Shown: piece after piece, positions 1 to 6,977 of the stretch
Numbering within the stretch: position 1 is the first letter of the stretch
Layout: every line of letters begins with the position of its first letter
NCBI GenBank assembly: GCA_031422495.1
Contig: JANPLX010000202.1
Span: 1-15,262, forward strand
Source of the DNA: Aalborgiella sp031422495
GTDB taxonomy: Bacteria; Pseudomonadota; Gammaproteobacteria; Burkholderiales; Burkholderiaceae_C
DNA: 15,262 bases
Direction of reading: 5' to 3'
Program-made: the position numbers and the translations under genes
The notes under the pieces: model-generated
Databases searched by the model: none
The model's input: only the letters and a program-made list of their open reading frames with translations
What the model was told of the DNA's origin: nothing

Positions 1-879
1 CGTAATCCAGGCAAGGAAGTCGTGTTCTTAAACTACGCGGCAGTGGACCCAGCTTTGACCAACGAAAAGTGTGACTACTGGCATTTCCGTTTGGATGCAG
101 ATACCACCATGAAGATGGAAGCTTTAACGGCTTTCATGAAAGATCAGCCTAAGGTCAAAAATGTTTATTTGTTGAACCAGAACTATTCTCATGGTCAACA
201 AGTTGCACGTTATTTCAAAGAGAACATTGCTCGCAAGCGCCCTGATGTGAAAATTGTAGGTGAAGATTTGCATCCGATTGGTCAGGTCAAAGACTTTGCA
301 CCGTATGTGGCTAAGATCAAGCAATCAGGCGCAGACTCCATCGTGACTGGTAATTGGGGTGCGGACTTGACTTTGCTCGTCAAAGCGATGAACGACGCTG
401 GTCTTAAGGTGCCTATGTACACCTATTACGCTGGCGTAACTGGTACACCAACTGCTTTGGCTGCTGGTGGCGATAGTGAGGTGTATGTGGTGGCTTATGG
501 TCATTCCAATCACACGGGTGATTTAGGCGCCATGGGTGCAGAGTTCAAAAAGAAGTTTAACGACGATTACTATACTTTTGCCACGCTCAACGGTATCAAT
601 TTGATGGGTGCAGCGATCGCTAAAGCCAAGTCAACCAACCCTGTCAAAGTGGCTGCGGCTTTGGAAGGCTTGTCAGTACCTAGCTTTGCAGGTGAAGTGC
701 AAATGCGCAAAGGTGACCATCAGTTGCAACAAAGCATGTTCATCACCAAATGGCAAAAAGTTGACTCAAAAAATGCTTACAGTGTAGAAAACACAGGCTA
801 CACGTTTGTACCAATCAAGCAGCTTGAGCCGTATGTGTCAAGCACGCCAACAAGCTGCCAAATGAAGCGACCTGCGTAA
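1..879 (+). CDS. ABC transporter substrate-binding protein, HAAT/LivK-like, 5' partial
   Basis: Periplasmic ligand-binding component of the adjacent importer (Peripla_BP_6 / LivK-like fold). The frame is open from base 1, so the signal peptide and part of the first lobe lie upstream; 292 residues are visible and the GTG at 22 is only an internal codon. Family features are the KVKNVYLLNQNYSHGQQVA stretch (a lobe-crossing strand and helix), the later YYAGVTGTPTAL segment, and a Lys/Arg-rich end. A cysteine at visible residue 24 and one seven residues from the C-terminus could form a periplasmic disulfide (inference). The gene is followed by an intrinsic terminator before livH, a layout that would make more binding protein than membrane components. 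The ligand is unknown: the family binds branched amino acids, amides, and aromatic or aliphatic acids. The neighbouring beta-oxidation genes favour a carboxylic acid. Confidence 0.9.
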   Translation, partial: RNPGKEVVFLNYAAVDPALTNEKCDYWHFRLDADTTMKMEALTAFMKDQPKVKNVYLLNQNYSHGQQVARYFKENIARKRPDVKIVGEDLHPIGQVKDFAPYVAKIKQSGADSIVTGNWGADLTLLVKAMNDAGLKVPMYTYYAGVTGTPTALAAGGDSEVYVVAYGHSNHTGDLGAMGAEFKKKFNDDYYTFATLNGINLMGAAIAKAKSTNPVKVAAALEGLSVPSFAGEVQMRKGDHQLQQSMFITKWQKVDSKNAYSVENTGYTFVPIKQLEPYVSSTPTSCQMKRPA

Positions 880-885
880 AAAAAC

Positions 886-903
886 TAGTCGCTGAAACGA
901 CTA
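886..903 (+). other. Small stem-loop just after the binding-protein stop
   Basis: TAGTCG at 886-891 pairs perfectly with CGACTA at 898-903 around a 6-nt loop. It begins seven bases after the stop codon and sits upstream of the terminator hairpin without sharing arms with it. It could protect the 3' end of the binding-protein transcript; that role is inference. Confidence 0.4.
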
Positions 904-908
904 AAAGT

Positions 909-943
909 ACGCCGAGGTGATGTAATATTCCCTCGGCGTTTTT
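909..943 (+). terminator. Rho-independent terminator between binding protein and livH
   Basis: CGCCGAGG (910-917) pairs perfectly with CCTCGGCG (931-938), with an extra A-T pair outside, around a 13-nt loop and followed by TTTTT. This is a good intrinsic terminator inside what is otherwise one transport operon. Partial read-through would give low livHMGF relative to the binding protein; alternatively livH has its own promoter in the AT-rich 944-990 stretch, where I see no convincing -35/-10 pair. Confidence 0.8.
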
Positions 944-957
944 AATTTTTAAAATAA

Positions 958-974
958 TTCGAGAATCACTCGAA
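958..974 (+). other. Stem-loop in the livH leader
   Basis: TTCGAG (958-963) and CTCGAA (969-974) form a perfect 6-bp stem with a 5-nt loop, 19 bases upstream of the livH ATG. There is no T-run after it, so it is not an obvious terminator. It could be a small operator half-site pair or an RNA structure. The livH start has only a weak purine stretch as ribosome binding site (TTAGAGAT, 981-988). Confidence 0.3.
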
Positions 975-993
975 AAATAATTAGAGATATAGC

Positions 994-1941
994 ATGGAGT
1001 TTTTTACTATTTCACTGTTAAACGGCTTGAGCTATGGCTTGCTGCTGTTTATGCTGAGTTCGGGTCTGACGCTGATCTTTAGCATGATGGGTGTGCTAAA
1101 TTTTGCGCATGCATCTTTTTATATGTTGGGTGCATATTTTGCATTTAGCGTGACCGAGTTGATTGGCTTTTGGCCAGCTTTGATCATCGCGCCATTGTTA
1201 GTTGGGTTATTGGGCGCAGGATTTGAAAAGTATTGTTTGCGCCGTGTGCATAAGTTTGGCCATGTGCCTGAGCTTTTGATCACTTTTGGACTGAGCTATA
1301 TCTTGCTTGAGATGGTGCAATTGGCATGGGGCAGAAGTTCGGTGGATTACCGAGTTCCGGTTGAGCTGAGTGGGCCACTCTTTACTTTATACGGCACACA
1401 GTTTCCTATTTATCGTGGCTTCATGATGTTGGTGGCTTTGTTGATGTTGCTGGCTGTCTGGCTCTTGCTCACACGTACGCGTATTGGTTTGGTCATTCAA
1501 GCTGCGCTAACTCACCCCGATACGGTTGAATCTTTGGGGCACAACGTACCACGTGTATTCATGATGGTATTTGGTGGTGGCGCTGCACTGGCAGGATTGG
1601 CGGGTGTGATTGGTGGGAATGCATTTGTCACAGAACCAGGTATGGCTGCGACGGTGGGCTCCGTTATTTTCGTGGTTGTCGTCGTAGGTGGTATGGGCTC
1701 TTTGGCGGGAGCCTTCTTGGCCTCGCTTTTGATTGGTATTGTTCAAACTTTTGCCGTAGCCATTGACAGTTCTTTGATGGGCGGATTACAGATGTTGGGA
1801 GCAACGGTTACACCGCAAACTTTTGGTTATGCAGTTTTGAAATTGAAAATCAGCCAAATCGCGCCTATCATGCCTTATCTCTTTTTGGTGTTGATATTGA
1901 TCTTCCGACCCAAGGGTCTTTTGGGTACAAGGGAGGGTTAA
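994..1941 (+). CDS. livH: Branched-chain amino acid-type ABC transporter permease LivH
   Basis: Inner-membrane permease that pairs with LivM to form the translocation channel (BPD_transp_2 family). The 315 residues are the usual LivH length and almost entirely hydrophobic, with about eight membrane segments. Typical LivH wording is seen early (GLTLIFSMMGVLNFAHASFY, about residues 25-44) and in the GGMGSLAGAFLASLLIGIVQ stretch (about 230-250), part of the ATPase-coupling region. The end, IFRPKGLLGTREG, is also typical. The start at ATG 994 gives the expected short N-terminus running straight into the first membrane helix. livM starts three bases after the stop, and its GGGAGGG ribosome site lies inside the livH 3' end, so the two are translationally linked. 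Substrate choice is set mostly by the binding protein, so amino-acid transport is not proven. Confidence 0.95.
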   Translation: MEFFTISLLNGLSYGLLLFMLSSGLTLIFSMMGVLNFAHASFYMLGAYFAFSVTELIGFWPALIIAPLLVGLLGAGFEKYCLRRVHKFGHVPELLITFGLSYILLEMVQLAWGRSSVDYRVPVELSGPLFTLYGTQFPIYRGFMMLVALLMLLAVWLLLTRTRIGLVIQAALTHPDTVESLGHNVPRVFMMVFGGGAALAGLAGVIGGNAFVTEPGMAATVGSVIFVVVVVGGMGSLAGAFLASLLIGIVQTFAVAIDSSLMGGLQMLGATVTPQTFGYAVLKLKISQIAPIMPYLFLVLILIFRPKGLLGTREG

Positions 1942-1944
1942 ATC

Positions 1945-3222
1945 ATGGAAAAATTAAAAACATTCAACCGCGGTCGATTTATCGTTTGGTCTGGTTTCGC
2001 GCTGATCTTGCTTATCGCGCCTTTGTTGTTTACAAGCAGCCTTAGTCTCACCATGCTGAGTCAAATGGGCATTGCCATCATTGTTTGCCTGAGCTACAAC
2101 ATGCTTCTGGGGCAAGGCGGTATGCTGAGCTTTGGCCATGCCGTGTATTCGGGCATGGGATCATTTTTGGCTATTCACACGCTGAACTTGGTATCGGGTG
2201 GTTGGCCGCTACCAGTGAGTTTGACGCCGATTGTCGGCGGTATAGCTGCGATGCTTGTCGCTGTAGTTTTAGGCTGGGTGACTACCAAAAAAGCGGCGAC
2301 GCCTTTTGCTATGATTACTTTGGGTGTCGGTGAGCTGGTATGGGCCATGTCGCTGATGTTTCCCGAGTTTTTTGGTGGTGAAGGTGGCGTATCTGGCAAC
2401 CGAATATCGGGCGGCAAGCCATTTGGTATCACCTTTGGGCCGCAAATTGAGTTGTACTACTTGATCGCGATTTATACCTTTATTTGTACAGGTTTGATGT
2501 TTGCTTTCACGCGTACGCCGCTTGGGCGCATGCTCAATGCTGTTCGTGATAACCCAGAACGTGTTGAGTTTGTAGGTTATGACACGCAGCGCGTTCGCTA
2601 CATTGCATTCATCATCGCTGCATTTTTTGCGGGAATTTCAGGTGGACTGGCAGCGCTCAATTTCGAAATTGTGACCTCGGAAGTCGTAAGTGGCTACAGG
2701 TCCGGCGCCTATTTGTTGTTCACCTTCTTAGGCGGAGCAACGTTCTTTTTTGGTCCGATCTTAGGCGGTATTTTGATGGTGCTGGCTTTTGTATTATTGA
2801 GCGAGCTTACAAAAGCATGGCTGCTGTATTTGGGTTTGATTTTTATGCTGATGGTGATGTTTGCACCTGGCGGATTAGCAAGCTTGATCATGATGAATTT
2901 GCAAGTCGCGTCCTACGGAAAACTGAAGCCTATGCTTGGAAAATACCTCGTTCTTTTTTTATCCGGTTTGGTAGTGCTTTTAGGTGCTGCAGCAATGGTT
3001 GAAATGGTTTACCACTTGCAGCTCAACCAAGCGCTAGGGTCAGAGCTCACATTTATGAGCGTTGGTCTGAATGCTAAAAGTGCAACGAGTTGGTTGGGCG
3101 CTTTGGCTGTGCTTCTAGCGGGATTGTCAGTGTTTGAATACACGCGTCGACTTTTTTCGGTGCAGTGGGGGCAAGCCCAGGAATTTATTGACAAAGAAAT
3201 CAAACGAAAGGAGTCAGTATGA
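1945..3222 (+). CDS. livM: Branched-chain amino acid-type ABC transporter permease LivM with C-terminal membrane extension
   Basis: Second permease of the importer. The core (about residues 1-320) has the LivM hallmark LLGQGGMLSFGHAVYSGMGS near residues 54-73 and the conserved PLGRMLNAVRDNPERVEFVG coupling segment around residue 193. Most LivM proteins end soon after the motif seen here as FAPGGLASLI. This one continues for about 100 residues, with a hydrophobic helix at about 332-352, a hydrophilic periplasmic or cytoplasmic loop, a second helix at about 382-400 and a charged tail. The extra pair of helices keeps the C-terminus on the same side. I believe comparable extensions occur in other Burkholderiales LivM proteins but cannot check. 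A good ribosome site (GGGAGGG, 1931-1937) supports the start. The stop overlaps the livG start as ATGA. Confidence 0.93.
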   Translation: MEKLKTFNRGRFIVWSGFALILLIAPLLFTSSLSLTMLSQMGIAIIVCLSYNMLLGQGGMLSFGHAVYSGMGSFLAIHTLNLVSGGWPLPVSLTPIVGGIAAMLVAVVLGWVTTKKAATPFAMITLGVGELVWAMSLMFPEFFGGEGGVSGNRISGGKPFGITFGPQIELYYLIAIYTFICTGLMFAFTRTPLGRMLNAVRDNPERVEFVGYDTQRVRYIAFIIAAFFAGISGGLAALNFEIVTSEVVSGYRSGAYLLFTFLGGATFFFGPILGGILMVLAFVLLSELTKAWLLYLGLIFMLMVMFAPGGLASLIMMNLQVASYGKLKPMLGKYLVLFLSGLVVLLGAAAMVEMVYHLQLNQALGSELTFMSVGLNAKSATSWLGALAVLLAGLSVFEYTRRLFSVQWGQAQEFIDKEIKRKESV

Positions 3223-3992
3223 GCTCCTATGCATTGCAACTCAAAGATTTGCGCAAAAGCTTTGGTAAAAGTGAAATCATTCGCGGCGTAAATTTAGATG
3301 TTCCAGTTGGTGAAAGGCTTGCCATCATTGGTCCAAACGGTGCCGGTAAATCAACTTTATTCAATTTAATCAGCGGTAGGTTTGAACCCACAAGTGGCGA
3401 TGTACTGCTTCATGGGCAACGCATCATCGGTAAAAAACCATTTGAAATCAATCGGATGGGCTTGTCGCGTAGTTTTCAAATCACCAATATTTTTCCAAAA
3501 TTAAGTGTATTTGAAAATTTGCGATGCAGTGTTCTGTGGAGCTTGGGCTACAAATACACGTTTCTAAAATTTCTAGCCGACTTGGATGATGCCAATTCAA
3601 GAACAGAAGAGCTGATGACGATGATTAAGTTGGATAAAAAACGCGATGTATTGGCTATGAATTTAACCTATGCAGAGCAACGTGCTTTGGAAATCGGTGT
3701 GACTATTGGTGGGGGAGCCAGTGTCATCTTGCTTGACGAGCCAACTGCCGGAATGAGTAAAACCGAGACGACACGCTTTATCAGCCTTATCAAAGAAGTC
3801 ACAGTAGGCAAAACTTTGTTGACTGTTGAACATGATATGGGTGTTGTGTTCGGCCTAGCAGACAAAATTGCGGTAGTTGTATATGGTGAAGTTTTGGCAT
3901 ATGACACGCCCGAGGCAGTGCGAGCCAATCAGCGCGTGCAAGAAGCCTACTTAGGCACGTCGACTTCTGAGGAGGGTGCTCAACATGCTTAA
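3219..3992 (+). CDS. livG: ABC transporter ATP-binding protein LivG
   Basis: Cytoplasmic ATPase subunit that energises LivH/LivM together with LivF. The 257-residue length is normal. Walker A is intact (GPNGAGKST, residues 38-46, catalytic Lys44), Walker B with its glutamate is seen in VILLDEPTAG, and the H-loop histidine is present in VEHDMG. The ABC signature is unusual: LTYAEQ (149-154) replaces the LSGGQ consensus, losing the fourth-position glycine to alanine; LivG proteins commonly read L-x-YGQQ. The C-terminal LivG tail (BCA_ABC_TP_C region) ends the protein. AAAGGAG lies eight bases before the ATG, and the start overlaps the livM stop by four bases. Its 3' end overlaps livF. Confidence 0.95.
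   Translation: MSSYALQLKDLRKSFGKSEIIRGVNLDVPVGERLAIIGPNGAGKSTLFNLISGRFEPTSGDVLLHGQRIIGKKPFEINRMGLSRSFQITNIFPKLSVFENLRCSVLWSLGYKYTFLKFLADLDDANSRTEELMTMIKLDKKRDVLAMNLTYAEQRALEIGVTIGGGASVILLDEPTAGMSKTETTRFISLIKEVTVGKTLLTVEHDMGVVFGLADKIAVVVYGEVLAYDTPEAVRANQRVQEAYLGTSTSEEGAQHA
3968..3976 (+). promoter_or_regulatory. livF ribosome binding site that fixes the start
   Basis: TGAGGAGGG sits inside the 3' end of livG. The frame of livF contains a GTG at 3976 that touches this site, too close to be used, and an ATG at 3985 with a normal 8-base spacer. The ATG is therefore the better start. Confidence 0.7.
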
Positions 3993-4680
3993 CATCAATG
4001 ATTTGCACGCTTTTTACGGGAAAAGTCATGTCTTACATGGCGTGACGTTTCAAATCCAGCCTGGCGAAATCGTGGCTTTGCTGGGGCGCAATGGCTCGGG
4101 CAGATCCACAACTGCCAAAGCTATCATGGGTTTGGTAGATTGGGACGGCGATTTGTCCTGGAAGGGTTCTGCGCTAAAGGGTAAAAAAGCTTTTGAAATT
4201 GCTCATATGGGGCTAGGCTACGTACCTGAAAACCGAGATATTTTCCCAACGCTAACAGTACGGCAAAACCTACTTTTAGGACAAAAAGGAGCGGGTAAAG
4301 GTAGTCGGTGGACGTTTGATGATATGTTTGCGATGTTTCCTCGCCTCAAAGAACGCGAGCACACAGAAGCTGGCGTGTTATCAGGTGGTGAACAACAGAT
4401 GCTTACCTTGTGTCGTACGTTGATGGGCGATCCTGATTTGATCATCATCGATGAGCCTACGGAAGGTCTGGCGCCCAAGATTGTTGAATTGGTTGGGCAA
4501 TACCTTAAAACTTTACGCTCTAAGGGTGTTTCTGTGTTGCTGATTGAACAAAAATTGACTATCGCGATGGCTATTTCTGATCGCGCTTTGGTTATGGGGC
4601 ACGGCAGCATTGTTTTTGAGGGGACGCCTGATTCATTGCGCCAAGATTCGAGCATTCGTAAGGAATGGCTAGAGGTTTAG
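3985..4680 (+). CDS. livF: ABC transporter ATP-binding protein LivF with Walker A Lys-to-Arg substitution
   Basis: Second ATPase subunit of the importer, 231 residues from the chosen ATG. The ribosome site at 3968-3976 favours this ATG over the in-frame GTG nine bases upstream. The signature motif is canonical (LSGGEQ, 132-137) and Walker B with its catalytic glutamate is present (LIIIDEPTEG). Walker A reads GRNGSGRST (34-42): the phosphate-binding lysine is Arg40 (codon AGA at 4102-4104, one transition from AAA). The H-loop position is Gln (LLIEQK), which is normal for LivF. Because each ATP site pairs the Walker A of one subunit with the signature of the other, this Walker A faces the altered LivG signature. 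I recall related betaproteobacterial LivF proteins with the same Arg, so it may be a clade trait rather than a defect. The gene overlaps livG by eight bases. Confidence 0.93.
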   Translation: MLNINDLHAFYGKSHVLHGVTFQIQPGEIVALLGRNGSGRSTTAKAIMGLVDWDGDLSWKGSALKGKKAFEIAHMGLGYVPENRDIFPTLTVRQNLLLGQKGAGKGSRWTFDDMFAMFPRLKEREHTEAGVLSGGEQQMLTLCRTLMGDPDLIIIDEPTEGLAPKIVELVGQYLKTLRSKGVSVLLIEQKLTIAMAISDRALVMGHGSIVFEGTPDSLRQDSSIRKEWLEV

Positions 4681-4698
4681 GTCTAAGCTAGACTGACT

Positions 4699-4720
4699 TG
4701 TCTCTGATGAGACATTTTTT
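4699..4720 (+). terminator. Rho-independent terminator after livF
   Basis: TGTCTC (4699-4704) pairs with GAGACA (4709-4714) around a TGAT loop and is followed directly by TTTTTT. The stem is short (6 bp) but perfect and correctly placed 18 bases after the livF stop. A smaller inverted repeat, GTCTA/TAGAC (4681-4693), precedes it. Probably ends the transport transcript. Confidence 0.6.
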
Positions 4721-4749
4721 GGAACATGACTCGATAAAGTCACTACAAT
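4719..4749 (+). promoter_or_regulatory. Putative promoter of the beta-oxidation operon
   Basis: TACAAT at 4744-4749 is one base from the -10 consensus. The best upstream match is TTGGAA at 4719-4724, with a 19-base spacer, longer than ideal. This -35 candidate overlaps the end of the livF terminator. Transcription would begin near 4756, at the edge of the palindrome at 4757-4770. The -10 element is the stronger half of this call. Confidence 0.4.
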
Positions 4750-4756
4750 AGAAAAA

Positions 4757-4770
4757 AGAACGATCGTTCT
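4757..4770. promoter_or_regulatory. Perfect 14-bp palindromic operator, TetR-type by shape
   Basis: AGAACGATCGTTCT reads the same on both strands, centred between 4763 and 4764. It lies eight bases downstream of the putative -10 and 55 bases before the hydratase/dehydrogenase start, a classical repressor position. The ACG(A/N)TCGT core has the symmetry used by many TetR regulators. Fatty acid and acyl-CoA degradation genes of proteobacteria are often under TetR regulators (PsrA, FadP, LiuQ), so that class is the natural guess. No regulator gene is in the window. Confidence 0.55.
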
Positions 4771-4825
4771 ATTATGGGGTCAACTTCTCTTTTTCTCTGT
4801 TTCAAGCATTTGAAGGAATATCAGC

Positions 4826-6925
4826 ATGACAGCTCAATACAAAGTCCATGGCAACGTGGCGGTGATTACTTTAGATAACCCACCAGTCAATGGCTTGGGT
4901 TTGTCCACACGACAAGGCATTACAGACCGCTTAGCGCAAGCAAACAATGACGCAGCAGTTACTGCGATTGTGATTACAGGCGCTGGCAAAGCTTTTTCGG
5001 GTGGCGCAGACATCAAAGAGTTTGGCAGTCCAAAAGCTCTTCAAGAGCCAAATTTACTGAGCGTCATTTTGGCTGTTGAAAATTCATCGAAACCAGTTAT
5101 TGCTGCCATGCATAGCGTTGCTATGGGTGGTGGTTTAGAACTGGCTTTAGGTTGCCATTACCGTATTGCCGCACCTGGTTGCAGTGTTGCTTTACCTGAA
5201 GTCAAACTAGGTTTGATTCCTGGTGCAGGTGGTACGCAACGATTGCCGCGTGTATTAGGCGTAGAAACTGCTTTGAACATGATGGTCAGCGGAGAGCCTG
5301 TAAAGAGTGAATTGTTAGCGCAATTACCTGGTCAAAAGTTGTTCGACAAGTTGTCAGCGACTCCAGAGTCGCTGGCAGAAGAGGCGATGGCGTTTGCACA
5401 GTCAGTTGCAGGTCTACGCCCACTACCTTTGGTTCGTAATTTGCCATGTAAGCACCCTTTGGGTGATGCTTATTTCGGCTTCGCTGGCAACATGGTCAAA
5501 GGCATGTCGAAAAATTACCCTGCGCCCATGAAGTGTGTCGAAGCTGTGATTGCAGCAACCAAGCAAAAATTCGATGCCGGCATGCGCGTGGAGCGTGATT
5601 TGTTCATTAACCTCATGCTAACGCCAGAAAGCAAAGCGTTACGTCATATTTTTGTGGCAGATCGTGCTGCTTCAAAAATCCCAGATGTGCCTGTCGATAC
5701 CCCTCAGCGTGCTATTAAATCAATAGCTGTTATTGGTGCAGGTACGATGGGTGGTGGTATTGCCATGAATTTCTTGAATGCAGGCATTCCCGTCAAAATG
5801 TTGGAAATGAAGCAAGATGCGCTAGATCGTGGTGTTGCTACCATTCGTAAAAACTACGAATCACAGCTCAAAAAAGGCAAACTCAAGCAAGACAAGTATG
5901 ACCAACGTATGAGCTTGTTAAGCACCACTCTGAGCTACGACGACTTAAAAGATACCGACATGGTGATTGAAGCTGTGTTTGAGGAGATGGGTGTTAAAGA
6001 AGCCGTTTTCAAAGAGTTGGATCGCGTGATGAAGCCTGGTGCCATTTTGGCCAGCAATACATCAACTTTGGATATGAACAAAATCGCTAGTTTTACTGAA
6101 CGGCCACAAGACGTGATTGGCACACACTTTTTCAGCCCTGCGAACGTGATGAAGTTGTTAGAAGTCGTTCGCGGCGAAAAAACAGCAAAAGACGTCTTGG
6201 CAACTGTGATGGCACTAGGTAAGAAAATCAAGAAAACATCGGTTGTGTCTGGTGTGTGTGATGGTTTCATTGGTAACCGTATGATTGAACAATATGGACG
6301 CCAAGGTGGCTTCCTACTTGATGAAGGCTGTACCCCAGCGCAGGTTGATAAAGCCATGGAAAACTTTGGTTTTGCGATGGGGCCATTCCGCATGGGTGAC
6401 CTGGCTGGCAACGACATTGGCTGGGCGATTCGTAAGCGCCGTGTCGTAGAAAAGCCGAACATGAAATACAGCAAAACGGCTGATTTGTTGTGCGAAAAAG
6501 GGCGCTTCGGTCAAAAAACGGGTGCTGGCTGGTACGACTACATCGCTGGAAAGCGTGATGCCGTGCCGAATGCAGAAGTCGTAACAATGATTGAAGAACA
6601 TCGCAAGTCATTGGGTATTACGCCACGTAAAATTTCTGACGAAGAAATCGTACAACGCTTGGTTTATGCATTGGTGAATGAAGCAGCTCACATCCTTGAA
6701 GAAGGCATTGCAACCAAGGCTAGCGACATTGATATGGTATATCTCATGGGCTACGGTTTCCCAATTTACCGAGGTGGTCCAATGAACTATGCTGACCAAG
6801 TTGGTTTGTTCAATGTCGTGCAAAGTATGAATAAATTTGCACAAAATCCGCTTGATGATGGCGAATTTTGGAAGCCCGCGCCTCTCTTGGCCAAGCTGGT
6901 TGCTGAAGGTAAGACTTTTAACTAA
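4826..6925 (+). CDS. Bifunctional enoyl-CoA hydratase / 3-hydroxyacyl-CoA dehydrogenase (FadB/FadJ-like)
   Basis: Carries out the second and third steps of beta-oxidation: hydration of 2-enoyl-CoA and NAD-dependent oxidation of the 3-hydroxyacyl-CoA. The N-terminal crotonase domain (about 1-190) has the oxyanion-hole wording SGGADIKEFG (58-67) and both catalytic glutamates (Glu105 in GGGLELALG, Glu125 in ALPEVKLG). The dehydrogenase domain starts near 298 with the dinucleotide motif VIGAGTMGGG and carries the catalytic His434 in GTHFFSP, followed by two C-terminal helical domains. At 699 residues it is slightly shorter than E. coli FadB or FadJ and resembles the peroxisomal multifunctional type. 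AAGGA with an 8-base spacer supports the start. It is the first gene after the promoter/palindrome region, and thiolase follows 52 bases later. A hairpin matching the dispersed repeat lies at the domain junction (5711-5727). Confidence 0.95.
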   Translation: MTAQYKVHGNVAVITLDNPPVNGLGLSTRQGITDRLAQANNDAAVTAIVITGAGKAFSGGADIKEFGSPKALQEPNLLSVILAVENSSKPVIAAMHSVAMGGGLELALGCHYRIAAPGCSVALPEVKLGLIPGAGGTQRLPRVLGVETALNMMVSGEPVKSELLAQLPGQKLFDKLSATPESLAEEAMAFAQSVAGLRPLPLVRNLPCKHPLGDAYFGFAGNMVKGMSKNYPAPMKCVEAVIAATKQKFDAGMRVERDLFINLMLTPESKALRHIFVADRAASKIPDVPVDTPQRAIKSIAVIGAGTMGGGIAMNFLNAGIPVKMLEMKQDALDRGVATIRKNYESQLKKGKLKQDKYDQRMSLLSTTLSYDDLKDTDMVIEAVFEEMGVKEAVFKELDRVMKPGAILASNTSTLDMNKIASFTERPQDVIGTHFFSPANVMKLLEVVRGEKTAKDVLATVMALGKKIKKTSVVSGVCDGFIGNRMIEQYGRQGGFLLDEGCTPAQVDKAMENFGFAMGPFRMGDLAGNDIGWAIRKRRVVEKPNMKYSKTADLLCEKGRFGQKTGAGWYDYIAGKRDAVPNAEVVTMIEEHRKSLGITPRKISDEEIVQRLVYALVNEAAHILEEGIATKASDIDMVYLMGYGFPIYRGGPMNYADQVGLFNVVQSMNKFAQNPLDDGEFWKPAPLLAKLVAEGKTFN
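5711..5727 (+). repeat. GCTAT-N7-ATAGC hairpin at the domain junction of the hydratase/dehydrogenase gene
   Basis: GCTAT (5711-5715) and ATAGC (5723-5727) flank a 7-base loop, exactly the arm sequence and loop length of the two elements at 9896 and 13130, and in the same reading phase (Ala-Ile-Lys-Ser-Ile-Ala). The 25 bases that follow share only part of the repeat (TACG at the same offset), and they encode the family-wide dinucleotide motif. This copy may therefore be convergence on conserved protein sequence rather than a true element. Confidence 0.3.
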
Positions 6926-6977
6926 TTAACTAAGCTTGTAGTCTGTAAATGACGAAGCAACCGAATAAGGAAATATC

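Noticed and set aside
22..24. GTG as start of the binding protein
   Set aside because: The frame is open through base 1 and the N-terminal signal peptide and first strands are missing, so this is an internal valine codon of a truncated gene.
3976..3978. GTG as start of livF
   Set aside because: It abuts the GGAGGG ribosome site with no spacer; ATG at 3985 has a normal spacer and gives the usual LivF N-terminus.
4218..4655. Long antisense open frame opposite livF
   Set aside because: Shadow of the coding strand: no ribosome site, no recognisable domain, and livF on the plus strand has clear motifs.
4681..4693. GTCTA/TAGAC mini hairpin just after livF
   Set aside because: Five pairs with a three-base loop and no T-run; likely irrelevant beside the better terminator at 4699-4720.
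5112..5124. ATAGC-GTT-GCTAT inverted repeat
   Set aside because: Arms are in the opposite order to the dispersed element, the loop is three bases, and it encodes conserved crotonase residues; treated as chance.
5935..6474. Antisense open frame of about 180 codons opposite the hydratase/dehydrogenase gene
   Set aside because: Codon-mirroring shadow with serine- and proline-rich low-information protein; the plus-strand gene is unambiguous here.
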